Assembly: GCA_947504115.1 (NCBI GenBank) | Contig: CANNGH010000011.1 | Coordinates: forward strand, 1-64,000 | From: an uncultured Sedimentitalea sp. | Lineage (GTDB): Bacteria; Pseudomonadota; Alphaproteobacteria; Rhodobacterales; Rhodobacteraceae | Direction of reading: 5' to 3' | Length of the DNA: 64,000 nucleotides | Part shown: positions 7,937 to 18,840 of the stretch, piece after piece | Layout: each line of letters starts with the position of its first letter | Position numbering within the stretch: position 1 is the first letter of the stretch | Notes under the pieces: generated by a model | Told to the model about the DNA's origin: nothing | Seen by the model: only the letters and a program-made list of their open reading frames with translations | Database searches by the model: none | Made by a program: the position numbers and the translations under genes

Positions 7937-8453
7937 TGATCAAATCCATTTGCGCATACTCAGGTGGCAAATCCAAATCCCATGTGTGCTTCACGCTCAA
8001 CCCCAACTGTTTTGCGAACTTTGACTGATTGTTATCGTCTGTATAGAAGATTTCAGCACCTCCAACTTTCGCGATAACTGCGATTTGCCTGTCGAATTTG
8101 ACTTCCTGCCATCCGGCAGATACGCCAGACTTCTTATCGCCGCTTACTCGTGCGCGCCTGTTTACGTCTGCGAGTTCGATGGCACAGCGAGCATCAAATG
8201 GTGCAATGTCGAAGGCGACAGATCGATTAATTTCACTTATGGCCTTCCCCATGTCTGGAACTGCGGCTAGCAGTTCCGACAGGCACGGTGTGGGCACGAT
8301 TACTGTGTCACCTCTTTTACTGTGGCGATCTATCAGCGCTTCAATGCGCTGCAAACAGTATTCCACAGGGCTGCCGGTCGCGGGATTTGGCGTCGGTTTG
8401 GTTCTTGGATTCAACGCAAGTGAAAGAAAAGTGTTATCAAACGCAACTATCAA
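7908..8453 (-). CDS. PIN-domain protein (putative ribonuclease), IS passenger
   Basis: The 181-residue product has the PIN acidic residues in order: D near the start (MIVAFDNTFLSLAL), a glutamate in PTPCLSELLA, an aspartate in KFDRQIAVIAKV and a final pair in FYTDDNNQSKFA. These would chelate the metal of an RNase fold like that of VapC toxins. It is longer than typical VapC (about 130 residues) and starts at the stop of the upstream 244-residue gene (ATGA-type overlap), so they are translationally coupled. Its place inside the IS1595-type element makes it cargo. Whether it acts as a toxin, regulator or defence nuclease is not shown by sequence. Confidence 0.75.
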   Translation of the reverse strand: MIVAFDNTFLSLALNPRTKPTPNPATGSPVEYCLQRIEALIDRHSKRGDTVIVPTPCLSELLAAVPDMGKAISEINRSVAFDIAPFDARCAIELADVNRRARVSGDKKSGVSAGWQEVKFDRQIAVIAKVGGAEIFYTDDNNQSKFAKQLGLSVKHTWDLDLPPEYAQMDLINENQTENPT

Positions 8454-9184
8454 TGCACTTGCCCGCCATTCTCTTCAAAATCACGAATTTCGCCAAGAGG
8501 ATCGTCAGGCCAATTAACCCCCATTTCTCGGATGCGATTCACTGCGGAGCGTAAGCTCTCTCTTTGGACGGGGGCAAAATCAGTAATTGCGAAGTCGTCT
8601 ATATCCCATGCTCCAACTTCACTGCGTGTCCACATGCCGCGACCGCTAACTTTCACTTCTTCAAAAAGGAAATCGCGCAGCGCTTTCGCAATATCTCGGG
8701 TTGTGGAGCAAAACACCACGCCATAAGCGCTAGTATTGATGCGAACTTTCACATCATCCTTGGTGCCCGCAATGTGATACAGTTCACCAGTAAAGGTCGC
8801 TGCGTCACGTATTCTAAGTTGCACGGCATCATCAGAGCGCTTCCCTGGGAATTGAATGACGTTTTGGCTTTTCGCGTCGGAAAACACCCCGCTCGTGCCG
8901 TCTTCTTTCAGCATGGCGTTGATTGTGTCGTGCGCTCTTTTGGACTTTTGAGACGCGGTTCCCTCCTTGATCGCAATCAACCGCTTTATGAGAGTGCTTT
9001 CATGGTTCCTATCGATTGCAAAGGCGCTGCCATGACTGCTTTCAAACACGCCGACCAAGTGCATGCTTTCGGCTAAGCCGAGCATCTTCTTGATCTCGGA
9101 GTAATAGTCCACCAGCCGCCCGAAAGGCATGCTTTCGGGCGTAAAATCGGCAATCTTGAAGGTGTACTTCGTGGTTTCTGTCAT
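8450..9184 (-). CDS. Hypothetical protein, IS1595-type passenger
   Basis: The 244-residue product follows the transposase by 23 bases and overlaps the PIN gene by four. I recognise no domain. The first 50 residues (starting MTETTKYTFKIADFTPESMP) contain a PFGRLVDYYSEI segment; the middle is beta-rich (VKVRINTSAYGVVFCSTTRD) and the end is acidic. No signal peptide, membrane helix or metal motif is seen. Because its start and stop are tightly packed against the neighbours it probably works with the PIN protein, perhaps as its partner or substrate adaptor. Confidence 0.65.
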   Translation of the reverse strand: MTETTKYTFKIADFTPESMPFGRLVDYYSEIKKMLGLAESMHLVGVFESSHGSAFAIDRNHESTLIKRLIAIKEGTASQKSKRAHDTINAMLKEDGTSGVFSDAKSQNVIQFPGKRSDDAVQLRIRDAATFTGELYHIAGTKDDVKVRINTSAYGVVFCSTTRDIAKALRDFLFEEVKVSGRGMWTRSEVGAWDIDDFAITDFAPVQRESLRSAVNRIREMGVNWPDDPLGEIRDFEENGGQVH

Positions 9185-9207
9185 ATCCTGCGCCTCCGGC
9201 GCAGATT

Positions 9208-10173
9208 CTACGCGCCCAACGAGTCCCGGTAAAGAACTCTCTTGCCAACAACCCCAGATAATGCCTTGGACGCTCTTTCCACATCGTTGACGCCGTTCGC
9301 TTCACGATTGTTGTAGCGGAAGTCGAACTCCGCAGCGTAGCGGTGCAGGTGCTGCTTTCCGCAGTGCTGATAGATGCCTTTCATGCCGCGCTTGAAGACG
9401 CTGTAGAAGCCTTCGACGGTGTTCGTGTGAACCTGCGGTTTTTCGCGCTTCACATACTCGCCCTTGCTGTGCGTGGTGAAATCGTGGTCTGCGAAATCGC
9501 GGCCAAGGTGCGTATACTGCTTGGCTTCGTCGGTGTAGATCACGGCTTCTTTCGCGATGTTCTCGCGCAGGATCGGCACCAGCGTATCCTTCTTGATGTC
9601 GTCAACCACGATGGATTTAGCTTGCTTGGTATCGCGGTCCACCAATGTCAACATGGCGTTCTTGTGAGCATACCCGCGCGCACCCTTCTTCTTGGGTTTG
9701 TTTGGGTTCTGACCGATGAAAGTTTCATCCACTTCAACTGTGCCGCCATTGCCGCCCATCGGGGCTAGATCTCCGGAGCGCATACACTCGCGGATACGGT
9801 GCGTAAGGAACCAAGCAGATTTGTAGGTAATGCCGAGAACGCGGTGCAGTTGATGGCTACTGATGCCCTTCTTGCTGGACACCATCAAGTGAATGGCTTG
9901 CAGCCACAGGTGCAGCGGCAGGTGGCTTTCCTCGAAGATGGTGCCCTTGCGCACAGTGAACTGCTTACGGCACTCGCGGCACTTCCACAGGCCGTGACGC
10001 TCTTTGCCTTCTGGGTTCTTCTTGCTGGGCTTGGTGCGAACGCCTTCCAGCTTGTAGGCGCTGTCTACCACGCCGCAGTGAGGGCAAACCGGACCGTCAG
10101 TCCAGAGCATCGCCTCGACGTGCGCGAAGGCTGCTGCTTCATCGTGCATGTAGGGGGCGGAAAGAACGGACAT
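9208..10173 (-). CDS. IS1595-family transposase (ISXO2-like)
   Basis: The 321-residue transposase begins with an N-terminal zinc ribbon (CPHC near residue 32, then CRECRKQFTV near 75-84), followed by a helical region and the DDE_Tnp_IS1595 catalytic domain: D in EVDETFIGQN, D in IYTDEAKQYTHLG, then HTNTVEGFYSVFKRGMKG and the conserved GIYQHCGKQHLHRYAAEF stretch. All motifs are intact and the frame is unbroken, so the enzyme may be active. Its gene ends 23 bases before the first passenger gene, implying a shared transcript that starts close to the right inverted repeat. Confidence 0.92.
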   Translation of the reverse strand: MSVLSAPYMHDEAAAFAHVEAMLWTDGPVCPHCGVVDSAYKLEGVRTKPSKKNPEGKERHGLWKCRECRKQFTVRKGTIFEESHLPLHLWLQAIHLMVSSKKGISSHQLHRVLGITYKSAWFLTHRIRECMRSGDLAPMGGNGGTVEVDETFIGQNPNKPKKKGARGYAHKNAMLTLVDRDTKQAKSIVVDDIKKDTLVPILRENIAKEAVIYTDEAKQYTHLGRDFADHDFTTHSKGEYVKREKPQVHTNTVEGFYSVFKRGMKGIYQHCGKQHLHRYAAEFDFRYNNREANGVNDVERASKALSGVVGKRVLYRDSLGA

Positions 10174-10489
10174 GGCAAAAACCTCAACTTGTTGACACCA
10201 ATATAGGAATCTCAGGTGGGTTTGTCAAATATACAATCGCCAAACTGACGTTTGCAATGCCCGTCGATCGACGCCGGCATGACCTTGCAGCTTGATCAGG
10301 CCCGAATCCACATGCTCGGAGAGCGCCGCAGGAAAAATTCAACCAGGTTCGAGACACATCCGGCGCCGGAGCGGGGCACGGTTCACGCTATACAAGCGAA
10401 AATCGACGCCATGTTTCCCGGTTTGACAGCAGCGGCACGTCGAGATGCTTTCTTTTCTGTCTCATTGCAGGTGTGGCTGCCGCGCCCCT

Positions 10490-11872
10490 TCACATACGTT
10501 GCAGGATAACGATCCTGTTGGTGTTGGTTCCCAGTTTGCCATTCTTCACGCCATAAATGTGAGAGGATTTCGTGAAGGCAGCGTCGTGAACGATCACGCC
10601 GAGACGGCGGCAGGGAAGGTTTTCTGCGGCAGTCCAGACATGCTTTTCAAGAGCCACGGAACCGCCCCGAATCTCGCCCACTTCCAGTGCAATGTAACCG
10701 CCCGGTTTCACGATCCGCACCATCTCGATCAGGGACTGACGGATCATCGCCCGCCAGTCATCGAGGGACACGAAATGGGAGAACGCGATATTCCGGGGGT
10801 CGAGTCCCGCGAACCAGAGCTTCATCCAGTTCTCCTTGCCGTAATCGACGACATCCGCGAAGGGCGGGGAGGTGAGAACCAAATCGACGCTGGAATTTTC
10901 GATCCAGGGCGTATCCCAGGCTGGATCAGTTCCGAGCTGGTGGGTGGCGGTGGGGGGAACGCAGCCTTTCCGCAAAAGAGAACGGGACTTTGCGGCAATG
11001 ATCGCGGCGACATCGCGTTCCGGGGGCATCAGCCCACTTTTCTTGTTGAGGCGCTGCTGTCCCGCGATGGACATCATCTGGTTCGGCGGCAAGGTGAGCC
11101 CGCTCATGTACCCCGCTGAATGGCCGGTCAGGCGCGCCATCGCGGCCATGCGGATCCAGTCCGCCGCTTGATCGGGCGCCTGTGCATCGAGACGCGCGTC
11201 GATGCCCAGATCGCGACGCAAGGCTCCAATCTTCCGGGCGGTTTTCGGATGAAAGAAAGACCCCATATCATCCCGTCCCAAGTCACCATGGGACCAGTCG
11301 ATCGACGCAAGCCGATCCAGAACGCCCGCGAGCGTGATGCTCGGGTCGAGGCGCGGCCGCGTGATGAGGGCGGAATAAGGATTGATGTCGGTGCCGTAGC
11401 CGATCCGCCCCATGAGCGCGCATTGCAAGACCGTCGTGCCACTGCCGAGAAACGGATCATGCACGATATCGCCTGGCTGCGAGAGCCTGTCGATGAAGAA
11501 TGATGCCAAATGCGGGCTGAAGGAGGCGCGGTAGGGAAATTCATGAAGAGGGTGCCTGCCCGCTCTGCCCGGCGGCCAGAAGCTGTTCACGTAATAGGGG
11601 ATATCGCTTTCGATAAATGCGGCTGTTGCCCGGTCAAGATCGCAGAACTCGCGGACGCCAGTGAGAAACGCCAGCGGTTCGATCGTCTTGGACGGTGCGG
11701 GCGGTGTTTTGGGATTGGCCGGCGCCAATGCCCGAATAGGCGGCTGGATCGGCTGGTTGCTTTCGCTCCGGTGATCCGGAGCCGCTGCGGGGGCAGAATA
11801 CGGTTTGGTCCCGCGCTTGTAAATGGCAGGTCTCTCCAGCGAGAAAGGTGAGGAGAACAGGTGGCACTTCAT
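10490..11872 (-). CDS. Solitary DNA methyltransferase (N4-cytosine/N6-adenine type)
   Basis: The 460-residue protein carries the AdoMet-binding motif I (DPFLGSGTT, about residue 140) before the catalytic motif IV (TSPPF, about residue 340), with a late IVKPGGYIALEVGEI strand and a terminal RIVILQRM. TSPPF/Y belongs to the amino-methyltransferases of the D12/N4/N6 groups; which base is modified cannot be told. The ATG at 11872 is chosen over the one at 11920 because AAGGAAA lies at the right distance before it. No restriction endonuclease gene is adjacent, so it is an orphan, as seen in mobile DNA that protects or marks itself. The 248 bases between it and the IS1595-type element show no supported gene. 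Confidence 0.85.
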   Translation of the reverse strand: MKCHLFSSPFSLERPAIYKRGTKPYSAPAAAPDHRSESNQPIQPPIRALAPANPKTPPAPSKTIEPLAFLTGVREFCDLDRATAAFIESDIPYYVNSFWPPGRAGRHPLHEFPYRASFSPHLASFFIDRLSQPGDIVHDPFLGSGTTVLQCALMGRIGYGTDINPYSALITRPRLDPSITLAGVLDRLASIDWSHGDLGRDDMGSFFHPKTARKIGALRRDLGIDARLDAQAPDQAADWIRMAAMARLTGHSAGYMSGLTLPPNQMMSIAGQQRLNKKSGLMPPERDVAAIIAAKSRSLLRKGCVPPTATHQLGTDPAWDTPWIENSSVDLVLTSPPFADVVDYGKENWMKLWFAGLDPRNIAFSHFVSLDDWRAMIRQSLIEMVRIVKPGGYIALEVGEIRGGSVALEKHVWTAAENLPCRRLGVIVHDAAFTKSSHIYGVKNGKLGTNTNRIVILQRM

Positions 11873-12479
11873 TCGGTTTCCTTCTTTTGAACGGGTCGGC
11901 AAGGCCGCCAAGAATTGCAACCCTCATCCAGAGTCACAACCTGTTCTTATGGGCGAAGCGGAAATTTTTCATCCGGTCTGCATCCATTTTATGTGGATAA
12001 CTACCTGAACCTTCGGGAATTTAGTGTCGCTGGACCGTGCGCGGCGCAAGGTCCGCTGATCCAATCAGCAGAAAGTGCCTTCAAAAGGACATATAAATCG
12101 TATCGCTCGCGCAATAAGTATTTCCGGGCATGAAGAACTGACCTTTTTGCAGTGTCATTTATCCGTAAAATTTTTTCAGACTCTTTCACCAATCGATGAG
12201 CTGGCGATGGGGTAGAGGCCCTTTGCACGAAGGTAAAAAACAAAAAACGTTCGATTAGCAAAAGAAATGAAAAATTCTCACTTGGCTTCGAGGCAATCTT
12301 AAAGGAAAAAGATAGAAACCTGCAAAAGCAACCATAAAAACAAAAAGCATGATTTGCGATGCTTTCGACCTCTACTTGTTGAACGCTGCGAGAGTTGAGC
12401 TGCCATCCCATCGGGCGCACGTCAGCTGGCCGCCCCCACATGTGACCTGCTTTGCTCAACATTCTTGCACGCCGCTATC
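11873..12479. other. AT-rich intergenic stretch between methyltransferase and IS630 relic
   Basis: About 600 bases hold no gene I can support; frames on both strands are AT-rich and lack family features. Two short relic repeats are visible: a segment at 11844-11864 similar to the reverse strand at 28036-28056, and a 16-base stretch near 11988 similar to one near 28053. They look like remains of one insertion-sequence end. The methyltransferase promoter must lie at the left of this stretch. Confidence 0.4.
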
Positions 12480-12849
12480 GTTTCCCAGCTGACATAGGAT
12501 TCCCATTGAGTGCCATATTTGGGGCATGAGACGCTCCGACATTTGCCTTTACCTTGGCCCCGCCGACCGTGCCGGGCTTCAAGCCCTGATCACCAACCGC
12601 AACACTGCGCGCAAACTTGACTGGCGGGTCGCGATCGTGCTGGCGACGGCGGACGGCCATGGCTCCTTCGAGATCATGCGCCGCGCGCGCACGTCTGTAA
12701 CCGCCGGACGTAATCTCCCCAGAACCGCCGTTTGAAAACTCCCCGAAACGCGAGCGGCGTTGGCGATTTCCGGACCTCATATATCCGGAAATTGGCGACG
12801 CTGCGGGATGCTGGCCAGATGCCCCGAACAAAGGAACGGGGGCAGACTG

Positions 12850-14915
<2,066 letters not shown>

Positions 14916-15935
14916 AACCGGCTGATTACCGGGCCCGCCAGAGTGGGGAATTTTACTTCGGCACTTCTGGGGAAAGTTCAGTCGGCGTTGACACACGTCA
15001 CCGCCCACGGTCTGACGGTGGCAGCAGCGGTATCTCGACGAGGGTGTTGACGGTCCAAGCGCGACAAGACCCGGCGCTCACGGGTGCCGCCACTACCCGT
15101 GAAAACCCGGTTGAAGGTCATCTGTCATCGCTAGGACGCTTCTAAACACCCCGCCCAATGCCACGCACTGGAGCCGCGCCCTGATGGCTTACGCTATGGG
15201 AATTTCATCGTCGAGTGTCGGGCGCATCTGGGCCTAGGCGGGAGTGAAGCCGCATCTCCCGAAGGGGTTCAAGGTCTCGAACGACCCGATGTTCGAGGAG
15301 AAGGTCACCGAGATCGTCGGGCTTTACCTCGACCCGCCGGACCGGGCCGTCGTGCTGTGCGTCGACGAGAAGTCGCAGATCCAGGCGCTCGATCGGACGC
15401 AACCCGGGCTGCCGCTCAAGAAGGGCAGCGCCCCCTTTTCATGACCCATGACGTCAAGCGCCATGGCACGACCACCTTGTTCGCAGCACTCGACGTCAAA
15501 TCCGGCCAGGTCATCAGCGAATCCCAGTCACGCAACAGGGCCAAAGAGTTTCTCAGGTTCACTGCGCAATATCGACAAGGCCGTCCCACCTCAGCGCGAT
15601 ATCCATCTGATCCGTGATAACTACGCCATCCACAAGACGCCCGACGTTAAGGCGTGGCTGGCGAAGCACCCCCGCTTCAAGCGGCATTTCACGCCCACCA
15701 GCGCCGCATGGCCGAACCTCGTCAAACGGTTTTTCCCGGAGATCACATCGAGGCGCATCCGGCGCGGCAGCAATTCAAGCGTCGATGATGTGGAAGCTGC
15801 GATCTATGATTATCAGGCGCATCACAACGAGAAGCCGAAGCCCTTCGAATGGACCAAGACCGCCGAAGATCTCCTCACTCGGGACCGATGTTCGCTGGAC
15901 AAGCTTGATGAAAGTCGCGGAAACCGGTAAGAAGC

Positions 15936-16632
15936 GTCAGTCTCGGAGTGCCAGAACATCTTGCTTGTCGCGCTGCACAGGATGGCCGGATGTCCGAGAA
16001 TCGGTGGCCGCATGATCTTGGAACGGGCACAAATCTTCAAGATTTTCCGAACGGCTGTAAATAAATGCCGAATTTCGGCATTTAAATATGGCGAAAGCGC
16101 GCTGCGGCCGATGTCCGTAAAACAGAATGCACCTGCTGATGGTGTCCGTAAAATGGAATAAACAGATTGTATCGTCCGGCAATATAGGATTCCAGCTGCT
16201 CTCGCCTGCTGCTGTGGTTGCCGTTCGTAATGCAAGAAGTTTCCCACCCTGTTGACCTGTGATCGAGTGTGTCGTCTGTGAAGTCTCGATGTGCGACACG
16301 TTCAGAAGCCGCGATGCCGTCATTGAGATCAGCGAATCAGGTCCACATTTCAACCCTCGCCATCCAATTCTCCGCATAGCTTAACCGCTACTAGGGCGGA
16401 GCGTAGATGAATAATTCTCCAAGCCAGCCCGAAAACAATCCACAGCAAGTCCGAATAAAACGCGAAAGAAGTTCGGTGGAAAGGCCAGATTTTCGAAAGA
16501 TTCCTCGAGAACCAGAGAGCTATTGAACCCAACGAAAACAGGACGCCATGAGCAGGTCAAGGGATCAGAAACGCCCGTTTCCGCGCCCTGACCAGCCCCA
16601 TGCAACTTCCTGTAGTTCGCCTCTGACCCGGT
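15936..16632. other. Gene-free stretch after the IS630 relic
   Basis: About 700 bases carry no coding sequence I can support. It contains the second copy of a 37-bp repeat (16208-16244, reverse orientation to 565-601), and a short hairpin-like TGCCGAATTTCGGCA palindrome near 16067. The rest has no recognisable remnant. It probably consists of decayed mobile DNA. Confidence 0.4.
16208..16244 (-). repeat. 37-bp repeat, inverted copy of 565-601
   Basis: On the minus strand this reads GGAAACTTCTTGCAT and onward, matching 565-601 at all but four positions. Both copies lie beside truncated insertion sequences. The origin is probably a vanished element whose ends remain. Confidence 0.5.
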
Positions 16633-17613
16633 TTACAGGTCCGGTGCGTCCTTAGATCCGGCGACCGACCGCAGCCATTCCGCATGAACCGCCTCGGCCT
16701 GCATCGTGATCGCGTTCGCATTTTCAGATCGCGCGACGTTGTCGATCACATGCACGTCGATCCGGTCGATGGTGTTCGGCAGGTCGCCAAAATGCAGCTG
16801 GACGAAAATATTTGCATCGCACCCTTCCTGCAATGCCCGCGGGTCACGCCCGTTGCCGAACCAGGCGTTGGCGTTGGCATCGCTGTAAAGGATGTCCGAG
16901 TTGCCGCGTGCGAGGCCCGGCGGCTTGCACTTGAGCGAGAACAAGAGACGGCGGCTGTCGCTCTCCGCCACCAGCTGCCCATCCTTGTGATAGTCGGCAA
17001 TGTCGATCCACAATCTTCCCTGCTCCTTGATCCGGCTCGGGGGGCCGTATTTCGCTGTTATGCTGTCGAGCATGACCTGCGTGTCGACGGGCTCGGCAAT
17101 CGTCTGGCTCCGCCTGATTTCCTGCACTCGGCCGCCGACCGACGGACTGCCGTAGCTGACCCACAGGAACTGCCCATTCGTATATTCCGCCAGCGCGCCC
17201 AATGCGTCGGCCTGCTCGGAATACATGGTCAGGCCAGCAGAGGCCTCGATCGGCTGGAACGACATCCGGAAACCGTCGTTCCAGGAAAAGGTCGGCATTA
17301 CCTCCCCGCTCCGTGGGCGATAGCCCATGCGCTTTGGGTCGTAAGGGCCCGCGCCGGCGATCTCCTCGGCGTTTTCCATGAGGGGCAAATCGGCAGCAGC
17401 GAATGCCGCTTGAGCTTCATCCTGGGTCATCCCGATGCGCAGGCCCAGCACGTCCGTGACGGCGTCGGCCGCAAAGCCGGTCGCGGGGACGCTATCGTTG
17501 ACCTCCAGAGGGATGGGAACGGGGGCGGATTCGTCGGCGAAGGTCGGGGCAGCGAGCGAAAGCAAAAGTGCGGTCGCCGCGCAGGAAGTGTGAAAAAGGT
17601 GCGCGATATTCAT
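16633..17613 (-). CDS. Secreted hypothetical protein
   Basis: The 326-residue product begins with a clear Sec signal peptide (hydrophobic CAATALLLSLAAP, cleavage after TFA near residue 26) and so is exported to the periplasm or beyond. Residues 50-75 (VLGLRIGMTQDEAQAAFAAA) resemble the short SmpA/PepSY-type helical element that follows many periplasmic signal peptides. Two cysteines near residues 233 and 269 could form a disulfide. It stands alone, preceded by the XRE regulator on the same strand about 150 bases upstream. I do not recognise a function. Confidence 0.65.
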   Translation of the reverse strand: MNIAHLFHTSCAATALLLSLAAPTFADESAPVPIPLEVNDSVPATGFAADAVTDVLGLRIGMTQDEAQAAFAAADLPLMENAEEIAGAGPYDPKRMGYRPRSGEVMPTFSWNDGFRMSFQPIEASAGLTMYSEQADALGALAEYTNGQFLWVSYGSPSVGGRVQEIRRSQTIAEPVDTQVMLDSITAKYGPPSRIKEQGRLWIDIADYHKDGQLVAESDSRRLLFSLKCKPPGLARGNSDILYSDANANAWFGNGRDPRALQEGCDANIFVQLHFGDLPNTIDRIDVHVIDNVARSENANAITMQAEAVHAEWLRSVAGSKDAPDL

Positions 17614-17765
17614 CAGTGATCTCCGGGAGTGGATGCCTGGGTTTCGGCTCCCGGAGATGTCATAGGCGAGATCACATGTAACTACGGCCGAAAGACGGTA
17701 TTGCAGACGGGGTCACCCTCTGGCCCGCACCATGTCAGGGGCGGGCTCATCAGCGGATCCGCGGG

Positions 17766-17990
17766 CTATTCCTGTTCGCCTCCGTCCGGCGCGACCAGAT
17801 CCACATGGCTGACGCCAAGGGCCACAGCCACTTGATAGATCGTGATCAGCGTCGGGTTGCGGCGACCACTTTCCAGTCCGCTCAGATATTGCTGGCTGAG
17901 TCCCGACAGCTCGGCAACCTGCTCTTGCGTGAGACCCTGCGCCCGGCGCAAGCGCGCAAAATTCCTTCCGATGAGGCGCTTCATGTCCAT
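17766..17990 (-). CDS. XRE-family (Cro/C1-type) DNA-binding regulator
   Basis: The 74-residue protein is essentially one helix-turn-helix domain: NFARLRRAQGLTQEQVAELS then GLSQQYLSGLESGRRNPTL, with the typical ALGVSHVDLV ending. Small stand-alone XRE proteins of this form regulate mobile-element or restriction-modification genes. It could start at 17990 or at the second methionine, 17984. Just upstream are two direct repeats (18006-18038) that may be its operator, suggesting autorepression. The secreted protein gene lies downstream on the same strand. Confidence 0.8.
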   Translation of the reverse strand: MDMKRLIGRNFARLRRAQGLTQEQVAELSGLSQQYLSGLESGRRNPTLITIYQVAVALGVSHVDLVAPDGGEQE

Positions 17991-18005
17991 CCTCTCCGAA
18001 TGCCA

Positions 18006-18038
18006 GTTTACATACTATATGTTTACCAACTATAATAT
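18006..18038 (-). promoter_or_regulatory. Direct repeats upstream of the XRE gene (putative operator/promoter)
   Basis: Two adjacent units, GTTTACATACTATAT (18006-18020) and GTTTACCAACTATAATAT (18021-18038), form a direct repeat 16 bases before the XRE start. The region is strongly AT-rich against its surroundings. Spacing of 15 bases puts the half-sites on nearly the same helix face, as for a small phage-type repressor. Confidence 0.45.
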
Positions 18039-18094
18039 GTTTTTCTTTACTGCCCGGCGATCATCGCCGATCTCAAATAGCCGACATCGAGAAC

Positions 18095-18543
18095 ATGGAG
18101 TTCGCCAAACTCAACGAGAAACCAACACCATATCCACCACGCCCGAAAAATAATGATCCAGCAGGTCCAGAAAAGCTCGATCCCACTGCAAGGTCGACGC
18201 ATCTTGTCGGCCTTACGTTCTTGGACGAACAGATGCTGAACTCACATGGCAGCCGACAAGCCAACTCCGGTTTATCGAAGCGCGAGCGCGAAGTTCTTGT
18301 CTGGGCCGCGAACGACAAAATTGCATGGGAAAAATTGCATGGGAGACGTCACGACTCCTCGGCCTCACCGAGTCGACCGTCAAATCCTACATTGCCAACG
18401 CCTGCAGTAAGTTGGGTGCGCAGAACAAGGTCCACGCGGTGGCCCTTGCGATTACGCATGGCCTCCTTTCACAAAAACGCCAACCTCTCTGCTGCAAGAA
18501 ACTTTCGCTTCGGCGACATCAATTAAAAATCCGACTATCCTAA
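18095..18543 (+). pseudogene. LuxR-type HTH regulator broken by a 14-bp tandem duplication
   Basis: The upstream frame begins at 18095 and reads into the start of a LuxR-type DNA-binding domain (LSKREREVLVWAANDKIAWE). At 18317-18344 the 14-mer AAAATTGCATGGGA occurs twice in tandem; because 14 is not a multiple of three, the frame shifts. Removing one unit restores NDKIAWETSRLLGLTEST followed by VKSYIANACSKLGAQNKVHA, a complete HTH. The stop at 18541-18543 belongs to that restored frame. There is no autoinducer-binding domain, only about 60 weakly conserved residues. The gene is therefore either freshly inactivated or switchable by slippage. Confidence 0.7.
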
Positions 18544-18698
18544 GTTTTCGGCAGATAACCATTTTCTTTGAGCCAGTCGGTAACCAGCTTGTCCAGCATT
18601 GATGAAACCGAACGAGAATCTTCCTTGGCGGCTTTTTCAAGCGCCAGTTTTGTCTCGGCGGGAAGCCGGAAAGATATCGGGACGCTCTTATTGCTCAT
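18540..18698 (-). CDS. Ribbon-helix-helix (CopG/Arc-type) regulator
   Basis: This 52-residue protein has the ribbon-helix-helix pattern: a basic beta strand (VPISFRLPAETKLALEKAA) followed by helix 2 (SRSVSSMLDKLVTDWLKENG). It is convergent with the broken LuxR-type gene and divergent from the three-gene unit beginning at 18841. A 17-bp inverted repeat made of TGTAGTT motifs begins two bases from its start codon, as expected for an autoregulated RHH protein. It probably represses both itself and the divergent operon. Some RHH proteins are antitoxins, so the operon could contain a toxic partner. Confidence 0.75.
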   Translation of the reverse strand: MSNKSVPISFRLPAETKLALEKAAKEDSRSVSSMLDKLVTDWLKENGYLPKT

Positions 18699-18699
18699 T

Positions 18700-18761
18700 T
18701 GTAGTTATTTGTAGTTGACCTATGCTGCGTTGATTGATACGTTTAACTACATAGAACTACA
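18700..18761. promoter_or_regulatory. Inverted-repeat operator between RHH gene and nuclease-protease operon
   Basis: TGTAGTTATTTGTAGTT (18700-18716) and AACTACATAGAACTACA (18745-18761) form a 17-bp inverted repeat with two mismatches around a 28-base centre. Each arm holds two TGTAGTT half-sites in direct orientation, four half-sites in all. RHH proteins bind such repeated short sites cooperatively. The position covers the likely promoters of both divergent units, so bound repressor would silence both. Confidence 0.65.
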
Positions 18762-18840
18762 GAAGGCAAGCGGGCCGAGGGGAAGGTGGAAGCTCCCCTC
18801 TCAGCCCTAACCGAAACCGATCTGGTTAAGGAGATCGATA

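Larger units (their letters stand above)
7727..10241 (-). mobile_element. Complete IS1595-family element (ISXO2-like) with three passenger genes
   Basis: The ends are perfect 24-bp inverted repeats beginning GGCGATTGTATA (7727-7750 and 10218-10241). Between them one strand carries a transposase (9208-10173) and three passenger genes in apparent operon order: a 244-residue hypothetical protein, a PIN-domain protein and a 48-residue charged protein. IS1595 elements normally make 8-bp target duplications; the flanks here (TAATCGTA and AAACTGAC) differ, so one side was rearranged after insertion. At 2515 bp the element is larger than a bare IS1595 because of the passengers, which occupy about half of it. 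Confidence 0.85.

Noticed and set aside
12001-12462. 153-residue minus-strand frame before the IS630 relic
   Set aside because: AT-rich, phenylalanine-rich and without domain, start signal or neighbours that make sense.
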